A stretch of 23,203 nucleotides of DNA from an uncultured Candidatus Melainabacteria bacterium (GCA_934693215.1 CAKUVB010000005.1:1-23203), one strand, 5' to 3'. Counted from the first letter of the stretch, positions 8,005 through 15,305 are shown. The notes: a model not told the origin generated them from the letters alone. Made by a program: numbers and translations.

Positions 8005-9288
8005 CTATTTTATTTTTAGAATGTTCTTCATATATTCAGGGTTCAAGATATGAAGCTTAATAGAGTTCAATATTCTTCTTGGTAAAGAACGCTCTTGTTT
8101 ACTATAAAACTCAGGGAACATTTGAGCATCTTTACATTTTGCATTTAGTTTTTCAAATTTATATTTTATAATTGCCAAAGGATTTTTTGAAGTTGGTAGT
8201 TTAACAGAGTTTTCACCATATTGATTTAATGGATCTACCATCTTATTAAAAATAGCATTTTCAAGTTTTTTATCTTCCGGAGCTTTAACTTTTGTCCCCA
8301 AATATTTATTAGAAAGATTAGTCATCGCATACATAAATCGTTCTACAGAAGTTCCTTTTATTTCTTCAGGAACTTTTAAACCATTTTTCTTGATATGAAC
8401 AGCCCAGTCTGCAAGATGATGAAAGTTTATACCACTTCCAATAAAATGGGTCATTGAATGATATGCAAGAAATACAGTATTAAATTCCTTTGAAGGTGTC
8501 AAAATCTTTGTACCCATTGGCAAAGTTTGTTCAGTTGGTTTTAGGTGCTTCAACAAATAATTATTAATTTTTAACGCATCAGGCACATGAAGATATCTGT
8601 TTTTCACATCAACAAATGTTCTGTGGTTTTCTATAGGCATTCCACGATATTCAAATTCACTGTGTTTTGGATTAGTTTTTTTAACATCAATACCTCGTTT
8701 TTCAAAAATTTCATCAAAAACTTTGGTCATATTATTTTCAGGCTCAGAAAAATCAGTGCCATGCTTGAAGGTAAATACATCTATATCTCCACCGAAACGT
8801 CTTTGTGGGTTCGGATAGTTTAGAGAAAAACCTATTCCTTTTATAGGTACAACATCAATACCTTTTTTAGCTGAGATATTCATAACCTCGCCCAATACTC
8901 GCTCTTGTTTCATATGATAACGCTTTGCATACATATCTGTTTCTTGCATAGCTTCTATCACTTCTTTTGGAGCATTTATTTCAGGAGATTTTTCTAAACC
9001 TTCTAACAAAATTGGAGTTACAGCATTATCATGCCCCAAATTGTACATTCTAACCCAGTCTTCATCAGTACGTCCTTTAAATAACTCTGCATTTACTTTT
9101 GTATCATCATTCAAACCACATTTCAAAAGTGACAACAACATCTTTGAGGGAATATAATTAGGATTCTTCATTTCAGAAACTTGTTGTATTGAATTGATAG
9201 TTTGGGATTCTATTGGTTTTGATACATTTTTTTTAATTGCTTGAGTATGATTTACAGCTGATACAGATATTGGGGATAAATCGTTCAT
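8005..9288 (-). CDS. Putative nucleotidyltransferase-fold protein (NTP_transf_5-like, PF14907 type)
   Basis: A 427-residue protein. The core 'PIKGIGFSLNYPNPQRRF' (148-165) followed by 'GGDIDVF' (166-172) gives the K-G ... R-x-x-G-D-I-D pattern of the minimal nucleotidyltransferase fold, with Asp168 and Asp170 as probable metal ligands. 'IENHRTF' (219-225) and 'HHLADWAVHI' (290-299) match later blocks of the uncharacterised NTP_transf_5 family. Residues 1-45 form a Ser/Asn/Gln-rich, probably disordered leader without a signal peptide. A GAAGGAG Shine-Dalgarno stands 7 nt before the ATG. It is downstream of flagellin on the same strand, but a terminator lies between them. Related domains occur in surface-polysaccharide and modification loci; the substrate here is unknown. 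The fold call is moderate and rests on motifs only. Confidence 0.7.
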   Translation of the reverse strand: MNDLSPISVSAVNHTQAIKKNVSKPIESQTINSIQQVSEMKNPNYIPSKMLLSLLKCGLNDDTKVNAELFKGRTDEDWVRMYNLGHDNAVTPILLEGLEKSPEINAPKEVIEAMQETDMYAKRYHMKQERVLGEVMNISAKKGIDVVPIKGIGFSLNYPNPQRRFGGDIDVFTFKHGTDFSEPENNMTKVFDEIFEKRGIDVKKTNPKHSEFEYRGMPIENHRTFVDVKNRYLHVPDALKINNYLLKHLKPTEQTLPMGTKILTPSKEFNTVFLAYHSMTHFIGSGINFHHLADWAVHIKKNGLKVPEEIKGTSVERFMYAMTNLSNKYLGTKVKAPEDKKLENAIFNKMVDPLNQYGENSVKLPTSKNPLAIIKYKFEKLNAKCKDAQMFPEFYSKQERSLPRRILNSIKLHILNPEYMKNILKIK

Positions 9289-9345
9289 TAAAAAACTCCT
9301 TCAATTATTTATAAATCCCCTAAAAATATTTTTTGCTATTTAAAC

Positions 9346-9375
9346 AAAATAAAAAGTGCGAAATCATTTCCGCAC
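9346..9375 (-). terminator. Intrinsic terminator of the flagellin gene
   Basis: On the minus strand, GTGCG (9375-9371) pairs with CGCAC (9360-9356), with further AAAT/ATTT pairing around a bulged G, and is followed by TTTTTATTTTG. It begins 40 nt after the flagellin stop and separates flagellin from the nucleotidyltransferase-like gene. Confidence 0.7.
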
Positions 9376-9414
9376 ATATTCAATCAACAACTATTATTTT
9401 TTTACAAACTTTAT

Positions 9415-10266
9415 CTATATCAAATTAAGAGCGATAGATGGAGTTTGGTTTGCAGTAGCTAACAATGATGCAGATGCTTGTTGCAAAATTTGAGCTTTAA
9501 TATAAGCAGAAGATTCAGCAGCAACATCAGCATCTTTTATTGTAGAAAGTGATGATGTAACATTTGAATACTGTACTTCTAGAGCATCAGAAGCTGAATC
9601 AAGTCTGTTTTGCATAGCACCTATTGCAGTTTGACGAGTAGTCAATGTGTTCAAAGCTTTGTCAATTGCAGTCAAAGCTGTACCATAATCTGCACCACCT
9701 GCAGTATAATAACCTAAGAATGTTGCATCAGCAACACCTGTTAATGTTGCACTTTTTGAATCTGCAAATAATGTTGCATCAAGTGTTAATCTACTGTTTG
9801 CTGTAGAATCAACACCGACTTGAAGTACAACACCACCAGTTTTAGAACCGTTCATAAGTTTTACACCATTGAACTCAGCACTTGCTGCTATCCTATCAAT
9901 TTCAGCCATACGAGCAGTAACTTCTGCCTTAATAGCATCAATAGAATCTGAACCATAAGTACCGTTTGCAGCTTCTTCTGTCAAATCTCTAATACGTTGA
10001 TAGTGTGTTGTCAAAAGGTCATAATTGCTTTCCAATGTTGATAACATGCTGGAACCTATTGCCACGTTATCTTGAGCAACACTAATTGAGCCGAGAGTTG
10101 TGTCCATCTTGGTAGCTACGGCATATCCAGCCGGATCATCTTTTGCGGAATTAATTTTGTAACCAGTTGTCATTCTCTCAATAGCTTGATTCAAAGATTT
10201 TGTTGCAGAATCAAGGTTCTTTTGAACAATCAACGATCCCAAATTTGTATTGATAGTTAGAGCCAT
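9415..10266 (-). CDS. fliC: Flagellin (filament subunit)
   Basis: A 283-residue filament protein, made almost only of the conserved D0/D1 helices. The N-terminal half carries 'INTNLGSLIVQKNL' (5-18), 'MTTGYKINSAKDDPAGYAV' (32-50) and 'QRIRDLTEEAANGT' (90-103). The C-terminal half carries 'AIGAMQNRLDSASDALE' and 'IKAQILQQASASLLATANQ', ending LNLI. 'QRIRDL' corresponds to the D1 segment that TLR5 recognises in enteric flagellins, with both arginines kept. The variable centre (about 150-195) is very short, so the outer D2/D3 domains are missing, as in other small flagellins. It is a single gene with its own promoter, leader (AAAGGAG 9 nt before the ATG) and terminator, away from flgK/flgL by 2-5 kb. 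Codon use looks cleaner than in its neighbours, in line with high expression. Confidence 0.96.
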   Translation of the reverse strand: MALTINTNLGSLIVQKNLDSATKSLNQAIERMTTGYKINSAKDDPAGYAVATKMDTTLGSISVAQDNVAIGSSMLSTLESNYDLLTTHYQRIRDLTEEAANGTYGSDSIDAIKAEVTARMAEIDRIAASAEFNGVKLMNGSKTGGVVLQVGVDSTANSRLTLDATLFADSKSATLTGVADATFLGYYTAGGADYGTALTAIDKALNTLTTRQTAIGAMQNRLDSASDALEVQYSNVTSSLSTIKDADVAAESSAYIKAQILQQASASLLATANQTPSIALNLI

Positions 10267-10289
10267 GGATATTAACTCCTTTCAAGATT

Positions 10290-10308
10290 AAGTATTTAAA
10301 AAATACTT
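10290..10308 (-). repeat. Inverted repeat in the flagellin mRNA leader
   Basis: AAGTATTT (10290-10297) and AAATACTT (10301-10308) form a perfect 8-bp inverted repeat with a 3-nt loop, ending some 10 nt upstream of the Shine-Dalgarno. It could stabilise the mRNA or modulate ribosome access; it is all A/T-rich, so partly expected by chance. Confidence 0.4.
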
Positions 10309-10366
10309 TAAAACAACCTCGTTTTATAAAATGACGATACAATCCTTAGATTACTCTTATATATTT

Positions 10367-10407
10367 ATTATAACGTTAATTCATATTCTCATGAAGTGTC
10401 ATGAGAA
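10367..10407 (-). promoter_or_regulatory. Candidate flagellin promoter with a 9-bp inverted repeat over the -35
   Basis: On the minus strand a perfect TATAAT (10372-10367) lies 17 nt after a poor -35, TTCATG (10395-10390). The perfect inverted repeat TTCTCATGA-N4-TCATGAGAA (10386-10407) covers the -35. No T-tract follows on either strand, so an operator is more likely than a terminator. I see no sigma-28 (TAAA/GCCGATAA) or sigma-54 (GG/GC) promoter in the 213-nt gap at 10267-10479, which otherwise holds no gene. Confidence 0.45.
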
Positions 10408-10479
10408 CATTTTGTTACAATAATTAATAAAATTCTAATAAATAATTGCTTTACCAATACTATAAGAATAAAAACTCGT

Positions 10480-11178
10480 TTATTTTTCCAAATCAGACAC
10501 TGTTACATACACTGGAGTATCCAATTTAAACAATATCTGTTTACCTGCTTTTGCTTTATAATTCAATCCTTTTGCAGAAGATGATATTAGCAAACCAAAC
10601 CCTTTACAAGTTCTTGGAACAACAACGAGTCCAACAACAGTTACTGATTCTATTGCAACAACTGCAACACTCAATGCTGAAAAAGTTAAAACACCAACCC
10701 CAGCCGGTATTGCTCTTATTGTATTCAACAATTGAGAAGATTTCAAATCTGACCCGTTTTTTGGTTCCATTCTGACTGTATAACATTTTTCATTAGGCAA
10801 CATTAATTTATCAATAATTATATATGCTCTTGCTCTTTTGAAAATTGGTTTGCTTGGAGATAATTTTTTAAACTTTCCTGCAAATCTTGTATGCTCAGGA
10901 AGATACATACCATTAGAAGCCTTAACCGGTGTTACCAAACGAAAATAAATCTCATCATTTGGTTTTGTTTCATTCACATCAAAATCTGATTCAAATTCTA
11001 ATCTATAAACACTTTTAGGATTAAGGTAGACCGTTTCGTCTTCTACCGTTGACACCAAAGTCGGGGACTCTGATTGTTGTTCATTATCTATATCAGAAAC
11101 CACCTCATCTGCCAACACAGGAGTTACAAACATAATATTCATTACAAATAACAAGAATATCGCAATAAGTTTTTTCAT
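10480..11178 (-). CDS. Exported hypothetical protein with a beta domain and a hydrophobic, Gly/Val-rich segment
   Basis: No named family recognised. The 232-residue product has a clear signal peptide (MKKLIAIFLL..., cleavage near 'VLA|DE', 21-24) and an acidic Ser/Glu linker (25-55). A beta-type segment follows at about 72-128, with 'NDEIYFRLVTPV', 'NGMYLPEHTRFAGK' and 'RARAYIIIDKL'. A hydrophobic stretch (158-188) could span a membrane or pack as a glycine/valine zipper. The end has the 'AGKQILFKLDTPVYV' pattern (211-225). The layout (NG-x-x-[LY]-P-x-x-[ST]-x-x-x-G, then a hydrophobic block, then an AG/PG-x-x-[IL] strand) resembles the C-terminal part of the SLH-domain protein at 15325-16746. 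AAAGGTGA precedes the ATG. Likely location: periplasm or outer membrane, by inference. Confidence 0.75.
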   Translation of the reverse strand: MKKLIAIFLLFVMNIMFVTPVLADEVVSDIDNEQQSESPTLVSTVEDETVYLNPKSVYRLEFESDFDVNETKPNDEIYFRLVTPVKASNGMYLPEHTRFAGKFKKLSPSKPIFKRARAYIIIDKLMLPNEKCYTVRMEPKNGSDLKSSQLLNTIRAIPAGVGVLTFSALSVAVVAIESVTVVGLVVVPRTCKGFGLLISSSAKGLNYKAKAGKQILFKLDTPVYVTVSDLEK

Positions 11179-11192
11179 AAAATCACCTTTAC

Positions 11193-11241
11193 ACTATAAT
11201 TAATTTTATTATAGTATAATTGAGTTTTATTTTAATTACAA
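11193..11241 (-). promoter_or_regulatory. Promoter of the exported hypothetical gene, overlapping the glutaredoxin stop codon
   Basis: On the minus strand, TTGTAA (11241-11236, containing the glutaredoxin TAA) and TATACT (11218-11213) are 17 nt apart. A perfect inverted repeat, ACTATAAT-N7-ATTATAGT (11193-11200/11208-11215), runs from the -10 into the start of the transcript and may be an operator or a leader hairpin. Confidence 0.5.
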
Positions 11242-11463
11242 TGTCTTGAGATATTCAATAATATTATCTGATTCATACATCTCTACATTATGCTCTTTAT
11301 CAATTATAAATGGAACTTGACGTTTACCACCTATTTTAATTAAAACTTCTTCTTTCTCAGGATTAGTAATATCAATCTTATTATACGCAATCCCTTTTGC
11401 GTCCATAAAATCCATAACCTTATGACAATACGGACAAGTTGGCAATATAAATATATTTATCAT
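11236..11463 (-). CDS. Glutaredoxin (CPYC dithiol type)
   Basis: A 75-residue cytosolic thiol-disulfide oxidoreductase that uses glutathione or a similar thiol to reduce disulfides. The active site is 'CPYC' (Cys10, Cys13). The cis-proline is in 'RQVPFI' (Pro51), and the glutathione-binding 'YESDNIIEYL' follows at 63-72. The length is standard for a bacterial GrxC-like protein. The ATG at 11463-11461 is chosen because AGGAGA lies 8 nt upstream and the family N-terminus (INIFILPTCPYC) begins there; the in-frame ATG at 11499 would add 12 residues that run across the ribosome binding site. An A/T-only inverted repeat (ATAAATAA-N9-TTATTTAT, 11489-11513) stands in its leader. A strong terminator separates it from rpsP upstream. 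Confidence 0.92.
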   Translation of the reverse strand: MINIFILPTCPYCHKVMDFMDAKGIAYNKIDITNPEKEEVLIKIGGKRQVPFIIDKEHNVEMYESDNIIEYLKTL

Positions 11464-11557
11464 AAAAATTTTCTCCTTTTGATAATTAATAAATAACAAG
11501 TTTAATTATTTATCACATTCCCCAAAAGTAAAACCTAAAGAATTATATTTTCCAAAC

Positions 11558-11592
11558 AAAAAGAGGAAGACCATATTGACCTTCCTCTTTTT
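11558..11592. terminator. Strong bidirectional-looking terminator after rpsP
   Basis: AAAAAGAGGAAG (11558-11569) and CTTCCTCTTTTT (11581-11592) form a perfect 12-bp stem with an 11-nt loop. A/T tracts stand on both sides. It ends rpsP transcription on the minus strand, 19 nt after its stop; the T-run also suits the plus strand. Confidence 0.88.
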
Positions 11593-11610
11593 ATAAATGA
11601 ATTAAATCTA

Positions 11611-11982
11611 CTATTCAGCAGCAACTTCTTCTGCCGGAGCTTCTGCAGCTGCTTTTTCAGCTTCTGCTTTTGCTGCAGCTTCAGCTTCTTGTTTAGCTTT
11701 TGCTTTTTTAGATAATTTTACAACTTCAGATTTTTTGTAGTTCAAAGAACCATCTTCGTTACAATTTTTGATAAGGTATGCAGCTGTTTCTGTAGGTTGA
11801 GCACCTTTAGAAATCCAAGATTCTGCAGCTGCTTTATCTAATTTCATTTCTTTTGTTTTAGGATTGTAGAAACCTAATTCTTGAATTGGTTTACCTTCTC
11901 TTTTTGTTGTAGAGTTGATAACGATGATTCTGTATGATGGAGCTTTTTTAGCACCTAATCTTTTTAATCTGATTTTTAACAT
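11611..11982 (-). CDS. rpsP: 30S ribosomal protein S16 (bS16)
   Basis: A 123-residue component of the small ribosomal subunit, needed for 30S assembly. The S16 core is clear: 'MLKIRLKRLGAKKAPSYRI' (1-19), 'KPIQELGFYNP' (31-41), 'SWISKGAQPT' (55-64). Residues 91-123 are a Lys/Ala/Glu-rich extension beyond the usual ~80-90 residue core, as seen in S16 of some other phyla. AAGGAA stands before the ATG. rpsP often sits with rimM, trmD and rplS; here none of these is in the window and rpsP stands alone between glutaredoxin and flgL, which is unusual. Transcription may start in the 164-nt leader upstream or read in from flgL, since no terminator separates them. Confidence 0.97.
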   Translation of the reverse strand: MLKIRLKRLGAKKAPSYRIIVINSTTKREGKPIQELGFYNPKTKEMKLDKAAAESWISKGAQPTETAAYLIKNCNEDGSLNYKKSEVVKLSKKAKAKQEAEAAAKAEAEKAAAEAPAEEVAAE

Positions 11983-12017
11983 ATTAATAATTCCTTCTTA
12001 AATTTATATTCCTGTGT

Positions 12018-12072
12018 AAAGATTCGCCGCTTAATCTTTAGCTAAATAAGCCTAAGAGGAATGACTTATTCC
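12018..12072 (-). promoter_or_regulatory. Structured 5' leader of rpsP (candidate ribosomal-protein leader)
   Basis: In the 164-nt gap between flgL and rpsP (11983-12146; no gene), two hairpins can form on the minus strand: GGAAT-N5-ATTCC (12058-12072) and AAAGATT-N8-AATCTTT (12018-12039), with a G+C-rich loop (AAGCGGCG). An alternative AATAAG/CTTATT pairing overlaps the first. Ribosomal-protein genes often carry such autoregulatory leaders, but I do not recognise a named class. Confidence 0.35.
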
Positions 12073-12146
12073 AAGACAATCAAAACATAAAAAGGGTCTA
12101 ATGTAAATACTATCTGTGTAGACATGTTACATATTTATTTTTTATA

Positions 12147-13118
12147 CTACATATAATTCAACAAAGACATTGAGTTAAAGGCAGTAAAAACTTTCATACT
12201 TGCCTGATAAGCTGATTGGCTTGAATACCAATCAGTAACAGCTTGTGTTAAATCTAAATCCTCTATTCCGGATATTTTATCCTTTAGATTCATACTATTA
12301 TTTTCAAGAGAATTTTGTGCCATATCAAGTTTATTACTTATCCCACCCAATTTGCTACTTGATTGAGCAACTCTATCAATAGATGTTGTGAATTTATCTA
12401 ACAATTTACTAATATCACTATAATCAACCCCTGCTTTGTTTTCTAAAATATCAGATACTGTATTTTTAAACTCCATCAAGCAACCCATAATCCCTTCTGA
12501 ATTGCCATTTGAATATTCACCCAAAGCCTCTATTCCCAATACGTTACCTTGCTGAAATACTCCATCAGCTATTTCCAAACTTCTTTTCCAATCGCCATTT
12601 TTATCTGTCCCATTATATTTTATTCCAACAATTTCATCTGTTTTATTTCCATTATTATCTACTGCGTATTCTATACTATAAGCTTGTGTTTGAGTATTTG
12701 TACCACTAAAAATATACTTACCATCATATTTAGTATTTGCATTACTTACAACTGAACCTATTATTTGCTCAAGTTCATCTTTTACAGCTTTTAAACTTCC
12801 TTCGTTATAAATATTATTAGAAACAGATGTTGCTAAATCCTTTGCCCTTTGACCGCTTTCTATCAACAAGTCCAATGTATCAGTAGCTTGTCCAATTTCA
12901 TTTTTCAAACTTTTTATATTATTATTCCAAGTATCAATTCTTGTTAATTCTCGCTTTGAGTTTACAAGATTAACAGACTGAGTAGGGTCATCAAGCATAG
13001 AATTAATTTTTTTACCTGATGATAATTGCATTGTAAGTTTTGCATAGTTTGAATAACTATTTTGCATACTAAATACTAAATTAGAATTTGTTAAAGCTGA
13101 AGTTACACGTCCTATCAT
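12147..13118 (-). CDS. flgL: Flagellar hook-filament junction protein FlgL (HAP3)
   Basis: A 323-residue axial protein that forms the second junction ring between hook and flagellin filament. It has the flagellin-like N-terminus ('RVTSALTNSNLVFSMQNS', 'QLSSGKKINSMLDDPTQSV' at about 31-49) and C-terminus ('LTQAVTDWYSSQSAYQASM', ending SLLNYM). 'DGKYIFSGTNTQTQAY' at about 131-146 is the typical FlgL block (Y-x-F-[SG]-G-x-x-T-x-x-x-[PA]-[FY]). The length fits FlgL and is far from FlgK. It is the last gene of flgN-flgK-flgL and starts 4 nt after the flgK stop, using GGGGGA inside the flgK end as ribosome binding site. No terminator is evident before rpsP. Confidence 0.94.
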   Translation of the reverse strand: MIGRVTSALTNSNLVFSMQNSYSNYAKLTMQLSSGKKINSMLDDPTQSVNLVNSKRELTRIDTWNNNIKSLKNEIGQATDTLDLLIESGQRAKDLATSVSNNIYNEGSLKAVKDELEQIIGSVVSNANTKYDGKYIFSGTNTQTQAYSIEYAVDNNGNKTDEIVGIKYNGTDKNGDWKRSLEIADGVFQQGNVLGIEALGEYSNGNSEGIMGCLMEFKNTVSDILENKAGVDYSDISKLLDKFTTSIDRVAQSSSKLGGISNKLDMAQNSLENNSMNLKDKISGIEDLDLTQAVTDWYSSQSAYQASMKVFTAFNSMSLLNYM

Positions 13119-13122
13119 ATCC

Positions 13123-14604
13123 TTAATCCCCCAAACTCATCAATGTATCAAGAACCTTATTACATACACTGAACACTTTTGCAGAAGCTTCAAATGCAGT
13201 TTGATACTTGACCAAATCTGTTAATTCCTCATTCATATCAACACCTGTTTGTTCTTGAATTCGATTTCCAACAGATTTGACTACAGAATCCTGAAAATCA
13301 GAAGCATTATTTTGTGCATTTGCTCTAGAACTGACTTTTCCCAAAGTTGTTGAATACTCTTGTCCTAAAGTATTTTTAGTATTAAGCATATTATTAATGT
13401 TGTTCACATTCCCTACAGAATTTTCATCAAACTTATCAGGGGCTTCAAAATATGCAGTCGCAACTTTATTATAGCCGTCATTTTGAGTTAATAATGGATT
13501 TACTGTTATATTTTGAGCAGTAATCTTATTTGAGTTATCGTTGGTTGTAAAAATTTTATATTTATTTATATCTTGATTAGAAAGTTTTTGTCCATCAATA
13601 TAATATGCACCTTCTTGAGTTTGAATATTATTTATTGTAGTTGAAAAAGTTTCTGCAAGAGAATCTAATTCAGCTAAAGCATTATCATAATTCGAAGTAT
13701 CCAAAAGTCCACCAATAATCCCTGAGCTTAATTTTTTATTAATATCAAGAGTTGAATTATCACTTTTATCAGTAAAACATACAGTTGGATTTCCTGAGTC
13801 AGAATATTTCAAATCAAGAGTACCGTTTAGATGTGAACCTGCAATTAAAGTTGTTCCACCAAGTTTTAGGTTAATAGACCCATTAGCAAAAGTTTCTTGT
13901 TCAAAATTTGCATATTGAGCTAAATCTTGTAATAGAGCATCTTTTCTATCTAAAAGATTATTATTTTCAAGAGTACCTGTATTACTATTCATAATCATTT
14001 TATTTATAGAGGTTAGTTCTTCTAACTTTTGATTTATCAAATCAACTGTTTGTCCTAATTCAGAATTTTCAAGAGAGTATTGAGTTTTACCGTCACCAAC
14101 ACTTGCTGTTTTTTGTTTTGTAATAGCATTTGAAAGCGAGTTTAATTTATCAGCTAAAATAGATGCAGAATCAATAAACGATATTTTGGCAGAGGAATCT
14201 GTAGGATATTGACTAAGATTATCTAACTTTGCATACATATTATTCAAAGCCGTTTCTAACCCATTTCCTTTTACTTCATCAAATTGATTAAGAATATTTT
14301 GAGAAGCCTCTTTTTGCTTATTAAGATAACCTTGTTTGCTTAATTCTTCGTTATAATAATCACCTTCAAGTAAAGAATTGTATCTATCAACACTTATAAG
14401 CTCAACACCCATACTTGAATTTACTTGATTGGTTACACTACCACCAATACTTCCACCAACAACCAATGTTGCTAAATTTACTCGTTGTTTGTGATAACCT
14501 TTGGTATTAACATTTGCTATATTATTTGAAACAATACTCATAGCTGATTGATTTACTTTTAGTGCAGATGCTGAGATTTGTAATCCTGAAAACATTCCAC
14601 TCAT
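13123..14604 (-). CDS. flgK: Flagellar hook-associated protein FlgK (HAP1)
   Basis: A 493-residue axial protein, the first junction ring on the hook. N-terminal rod-type motif 'SALKVNQSAMSIVSNNIANV' (13-32) with 'NTKGYHKQRV' (33-42); the GYxxQ/RV form is the FlgK hallmark. A long, Asn/Ser-rich middle domain follows. The C-terminal axial helix 'NEELTDLVKYQTAFEASAKV' (about 458-477) ends DTLMSLGD. The length matches enteric FlgK (about 550) allowing for a shorter middle. It lies between its chaperone gene flgN (15-nt gap) and flgL (4-nt gap), the standard late-operon order, and is expected to be exported only after the FliK switch. Confidence 0.96.
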   Translation of the reverse strand: MSGMFSGLQISASALKVNQSAMSIVSNNIANVNTKGYHKQRVNLATLVVGGSIGGSVTNQVNSSMGVELISVDRYNSLLEGDYYNEELSKQGYLNKQKEASQNILNQFDEVKGNGLETALNNMYAKLDNLSQYPTDSSAKISFIDSASILADKLNSLSNAITKQKTASVGDGKTQYSLENSELGQTVDLINQKLEELTSINKMIMNSNTGTLENNNLLDRKDALLQDLAQYANFEQETFANGSINLKLGGTTLIAGSHLNGTLDLKYSDSGNPTVCFTDKSDNSTLDINKKLSSGIIGGLLDTSNYDNALAELDSLAETFSTTINNIQTQEGAYYIDGQKLSNQDINKYKIFTTNDNSNKITAQNITVNPLLTQNDGYNKVATAYFEAPDKFDENSVGNVNNINNMLNTKNTLGQEYSTTLGKVSSRANAQNNASDFQDSVVKSVGNRIQEQTGVDMNEELTDLVKYQTAFEASAKVFSVCNKVLDTLMSLGD

Positions 14605-14619
14605 ATTAAAAATCCTCGT

Positions 14620-15051
14620 TTATACTTCCTGTACGACTGTGCTTATTGCATTTTGTTCAAAATTTCCGTATTTTGAATAACTTTGTGATTGACTTCCTGC
14701 TCTAATCATCATTTTTAGCTTTGTATCTGCTAACTTTATCCCTTGTTTTGATAATTCAAAAGTTTCTTGATTCAAAATATTTATATTTTTTAAAATCCTT
14801 TTAAATTCTTTTTGATATTCTTCAATCTCTGATTTGTGGGTTGGATAAATAACAATTAGATTTGTGAAACTTTCTCTTTTGGGTCGATTTTGAATTATAT
14901 GTAAAAGTTTCATTATTTTGTTATCTATAATAGAAAGAGTTTGTAAATCATTTTTTAATAACGTAGTTTTTTTTGCATCAAAAAGAGTTTGCAAACTTTT
15001 GTACAAATTGTATTCATCATTCATCATTTTGATTAATGAATCAAAGTCCAT
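14620..15051 (-). CDS. flgN: FlgN-like flagellar export chaperone
   Basis: A 143-residue, wholly helical, coiled-coil-prone protein. FlgN binds the C-termini of FlgK and FlgL in the cytosol and delivers them to the export gate. Sequence identity in this family is low, so the call rests on the overall FlgN pattern (an N-terminal helix with 'NLYKSLQTLFDAKKTTLL', then 'LQTLSIIDNKIMKLL', and a C-terminal tail with 'YSKYGNFEQ'), its size and its place directly before flgK-flgL. GGAGG precedes the ATG by 7 nt. It leads the operon. Without context it would be a coiled-coil hypothetical. Confidence 0.78.
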   Translation of the reverse strand: MDFDSLIKMMNDEYNLYKSLQTLFDAKKTTLLKNDLQTLSIIDNKIMKLLHIIQNRPKRESFTNLIVIYPTHKSEIEEYQKEFKRILKNINILNQETFELSKQGIKLADTKLKMMIRAGSQSQSYSKYGNFEQNAISTVVQEV

Positions 15052-15089
15052 ATCCTCGCCTCCATGGCTTTTATTCTTATTGTGATAGA

Positions 15090-15159
15090 TTTATTACGTC
15101 CTTTGTAATAAATGTTTTTACTCAATTAACTATGTGACAGAATGTCCTTTTTCCGTCAA
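15090..15159 (-). promoter_or_regulatory. Leader hairpin and weak promoter candidate upstream of flgN
   Basis: The gap at 15052-15324 has no gene apart from the slh terminator. Near flgN, TTTATTAC (15090-15097) and GTAATAAA (15105-15112) form a perfect 8-bp inverted repeat with a 7-nt loop that contains AAAGGAC on the mRNA. Further upstream, TTGACG (15159-15154) and CATAGT (15134-15129) could be a promoter, but the 19-nt spacing is long. A 12-nt palindrome, ATGTATATACAT, lies near 15185-15196. Confidence 0.3.
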
Positions 15160-15269
15160 ATATAAATCAAGTCCAGTTAGTAAATGTATATACATATTAT
15201 TTATCATGTGCAACAGTTTTTCAATCCTAAAAATAATCAACTGACATAATTTGTTACAAAAATATGAAT

Positions 15270-15305
15270 AAAAAATGGGCAAGTTCTATACAGAACTTGC
15301 CCATT
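15270..15305 (-). terminator. Intrinsic terminator of the SLH-protein gene
   Basis: A perfect 14-bp stem, AATGGGCAAGTTCT/AGAACTTGCCCATT (15274-15287/15292-15305), with a 4-nt loop, is followed on the minus strand by TTTTTATTC. It starts 20 nt after the SLH gene's stop. It cuts flgN-flgK-flgL off from the SLH gene, so the flagellar operon needs its own promoter. Confidence 0.93.

Noticed and set aside
10267..10479. Sigma-28 or sigma-54 promoter for flagellin
   Set aside because: No TAAA-N15-GCCGATAA-like or GG-N10-GC pair was found by reading the minus strand.
11464..11499. Longer glutaredoxin start at 11499
   Set aside because: The added residues are encoded by the ribosome binding site and A/T-rich leader; the family N-terminus begins at 11463.
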